From contig CALUQA010000109.1 in the NCBI GenBank assembly GCA_944322775.1, forward strand, positions 1-13,678: a stretch of DNA of 13,678 bases, read 5' to 3'. Both the position numbers and the translations under genes were made by a program. The first letter of the stretch is position 1. Each line of letters begins with the position of its first letter. Shown piece after piece: positions 13,572 through 13,678 of the stretch. The stretch comes from an uncultured Elusimicrobiales bacterium (lineage in GTDB: Bacteria > Elusimicrobiota > Elusimicrobia > Elusimicrobiales > Elusimicrobiaceae). The notes below the pieces were generated by a model, which did not search any database, had not been told where the DNA came from, and saw nothing but the letters and a program-made list of their open reading frames with translations.

Positions 13572-13583
13572 TATAATAATAGT
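13572..13583 (+). promoter_or_regulatory. Putative leaderless promoter of the last gene
   Basis: A perfect TATAAT (13572-13577) followed by exactly six bases and the ATG at 13584. No ribosome binding site is present. Confidence 0.5.
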
Positions 13584-13678
13584 ATGAAAAAGATTTTAAC
13601 AGCAGTAGCCGTAGCCAGCGTGGTGGTGTGCGTATTCTGCGCGGCGCGTAAAGTAAATGAAGGGCGCTTTAATGTCAC
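13584..13678 (+). CDS. Start of an exported or membrane protein, cut by the window end
   Basis: The first 31 codons are present. They read as a signal peptide or N-terminal anchor: MKKILTAVAVASVVVCVFC, then AARKVNEGRF. Cys16 or Cys19 could in principle mark a lipoprotein, but the residues around them do not form a good lipobox. The function cannot be seen from this fragment. A TATAAT ending six bases before the ATG, with no ribosome binding site, supports both the start and a leaderless message. Confidence 0.6.
   Translation, partial: MKKILTAVAVASVVVCVFCAARKVNEGRFNV

Overview
The window reads as ordinary chromosomal DNA from a Gram-negative-type bacterium of medium GC content. Genes are tightly packed with short gaps. 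Several products carry Sec signal peptides ending in an A-x-A-like site followed by Gln, and most transcripts end at strong GC-rich hairpins with T-runs. The overall look (small SH3 and ankyrin-like secreted proteins, GSI-alpha glutamine synthetase, very long envelope protein) reminds me of host-associated Elusimicrobiota. That is an impression, not something the sequence proves. I see no insertion sequence, prophage, CRISPR array or plasmid function.

Layout. 51-1555: glnA (minus) with its own promoter, ribosome binding site and terminator. 1520-2355: a minus-strand pair, a YjbQ-family protein followed by a YbgC-like acyl-CoA thioesterase that appears to start at a non-AUG codon. 2460-3299: a plus-strand membrane-anchored protein of unknown function, divergent from yjbQ. 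3305-3500: tRNA-Gly(GCC), then two consecutive terminator hairpins. 3545-4219: a secreted ankyrin-like protein, convergent with a dGTPase-like HD hydrolase (4253-5374, minus). The dGTPase gene is divergent from coaD (5428-5925, plus). 5926-6330: a 405-base stretch without a firm gene, holding the coaD terminator, a possible 30-codon ORF and a structured leader. 6331-11838: one 1835-residue protein with a signal peptide, a helical exported region and a C-terminal half resembling a major facilitator superfamily (MFS) transporter. 11889-12928: a minus-strand operon of a NifU-like Fe-S scaffold and a PHP-domain phosphoesterase. 13074-13541: a secreted double-SH3 protein, then the start of another exported protein that runs off the end.

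Functionally, most of the window is housekeeping: nitrogen assimilation, thioester hydrolysis, dNTP pool control, CoA synthesis, Fe-S assembly, nucleotide phosphate recycling and a tRNA. The unusual material is the giant MFS-like fusion with its leader region, a recurring promoter layout that predicts leaderless mRNAs for four genes, a probable AUC start codon, and a repeated intergenic motif (ATAGGACTTTAGGCC). I do not see a clear new multi-gene system; the giant protein and its leader are the best candidate for undescribed biology.
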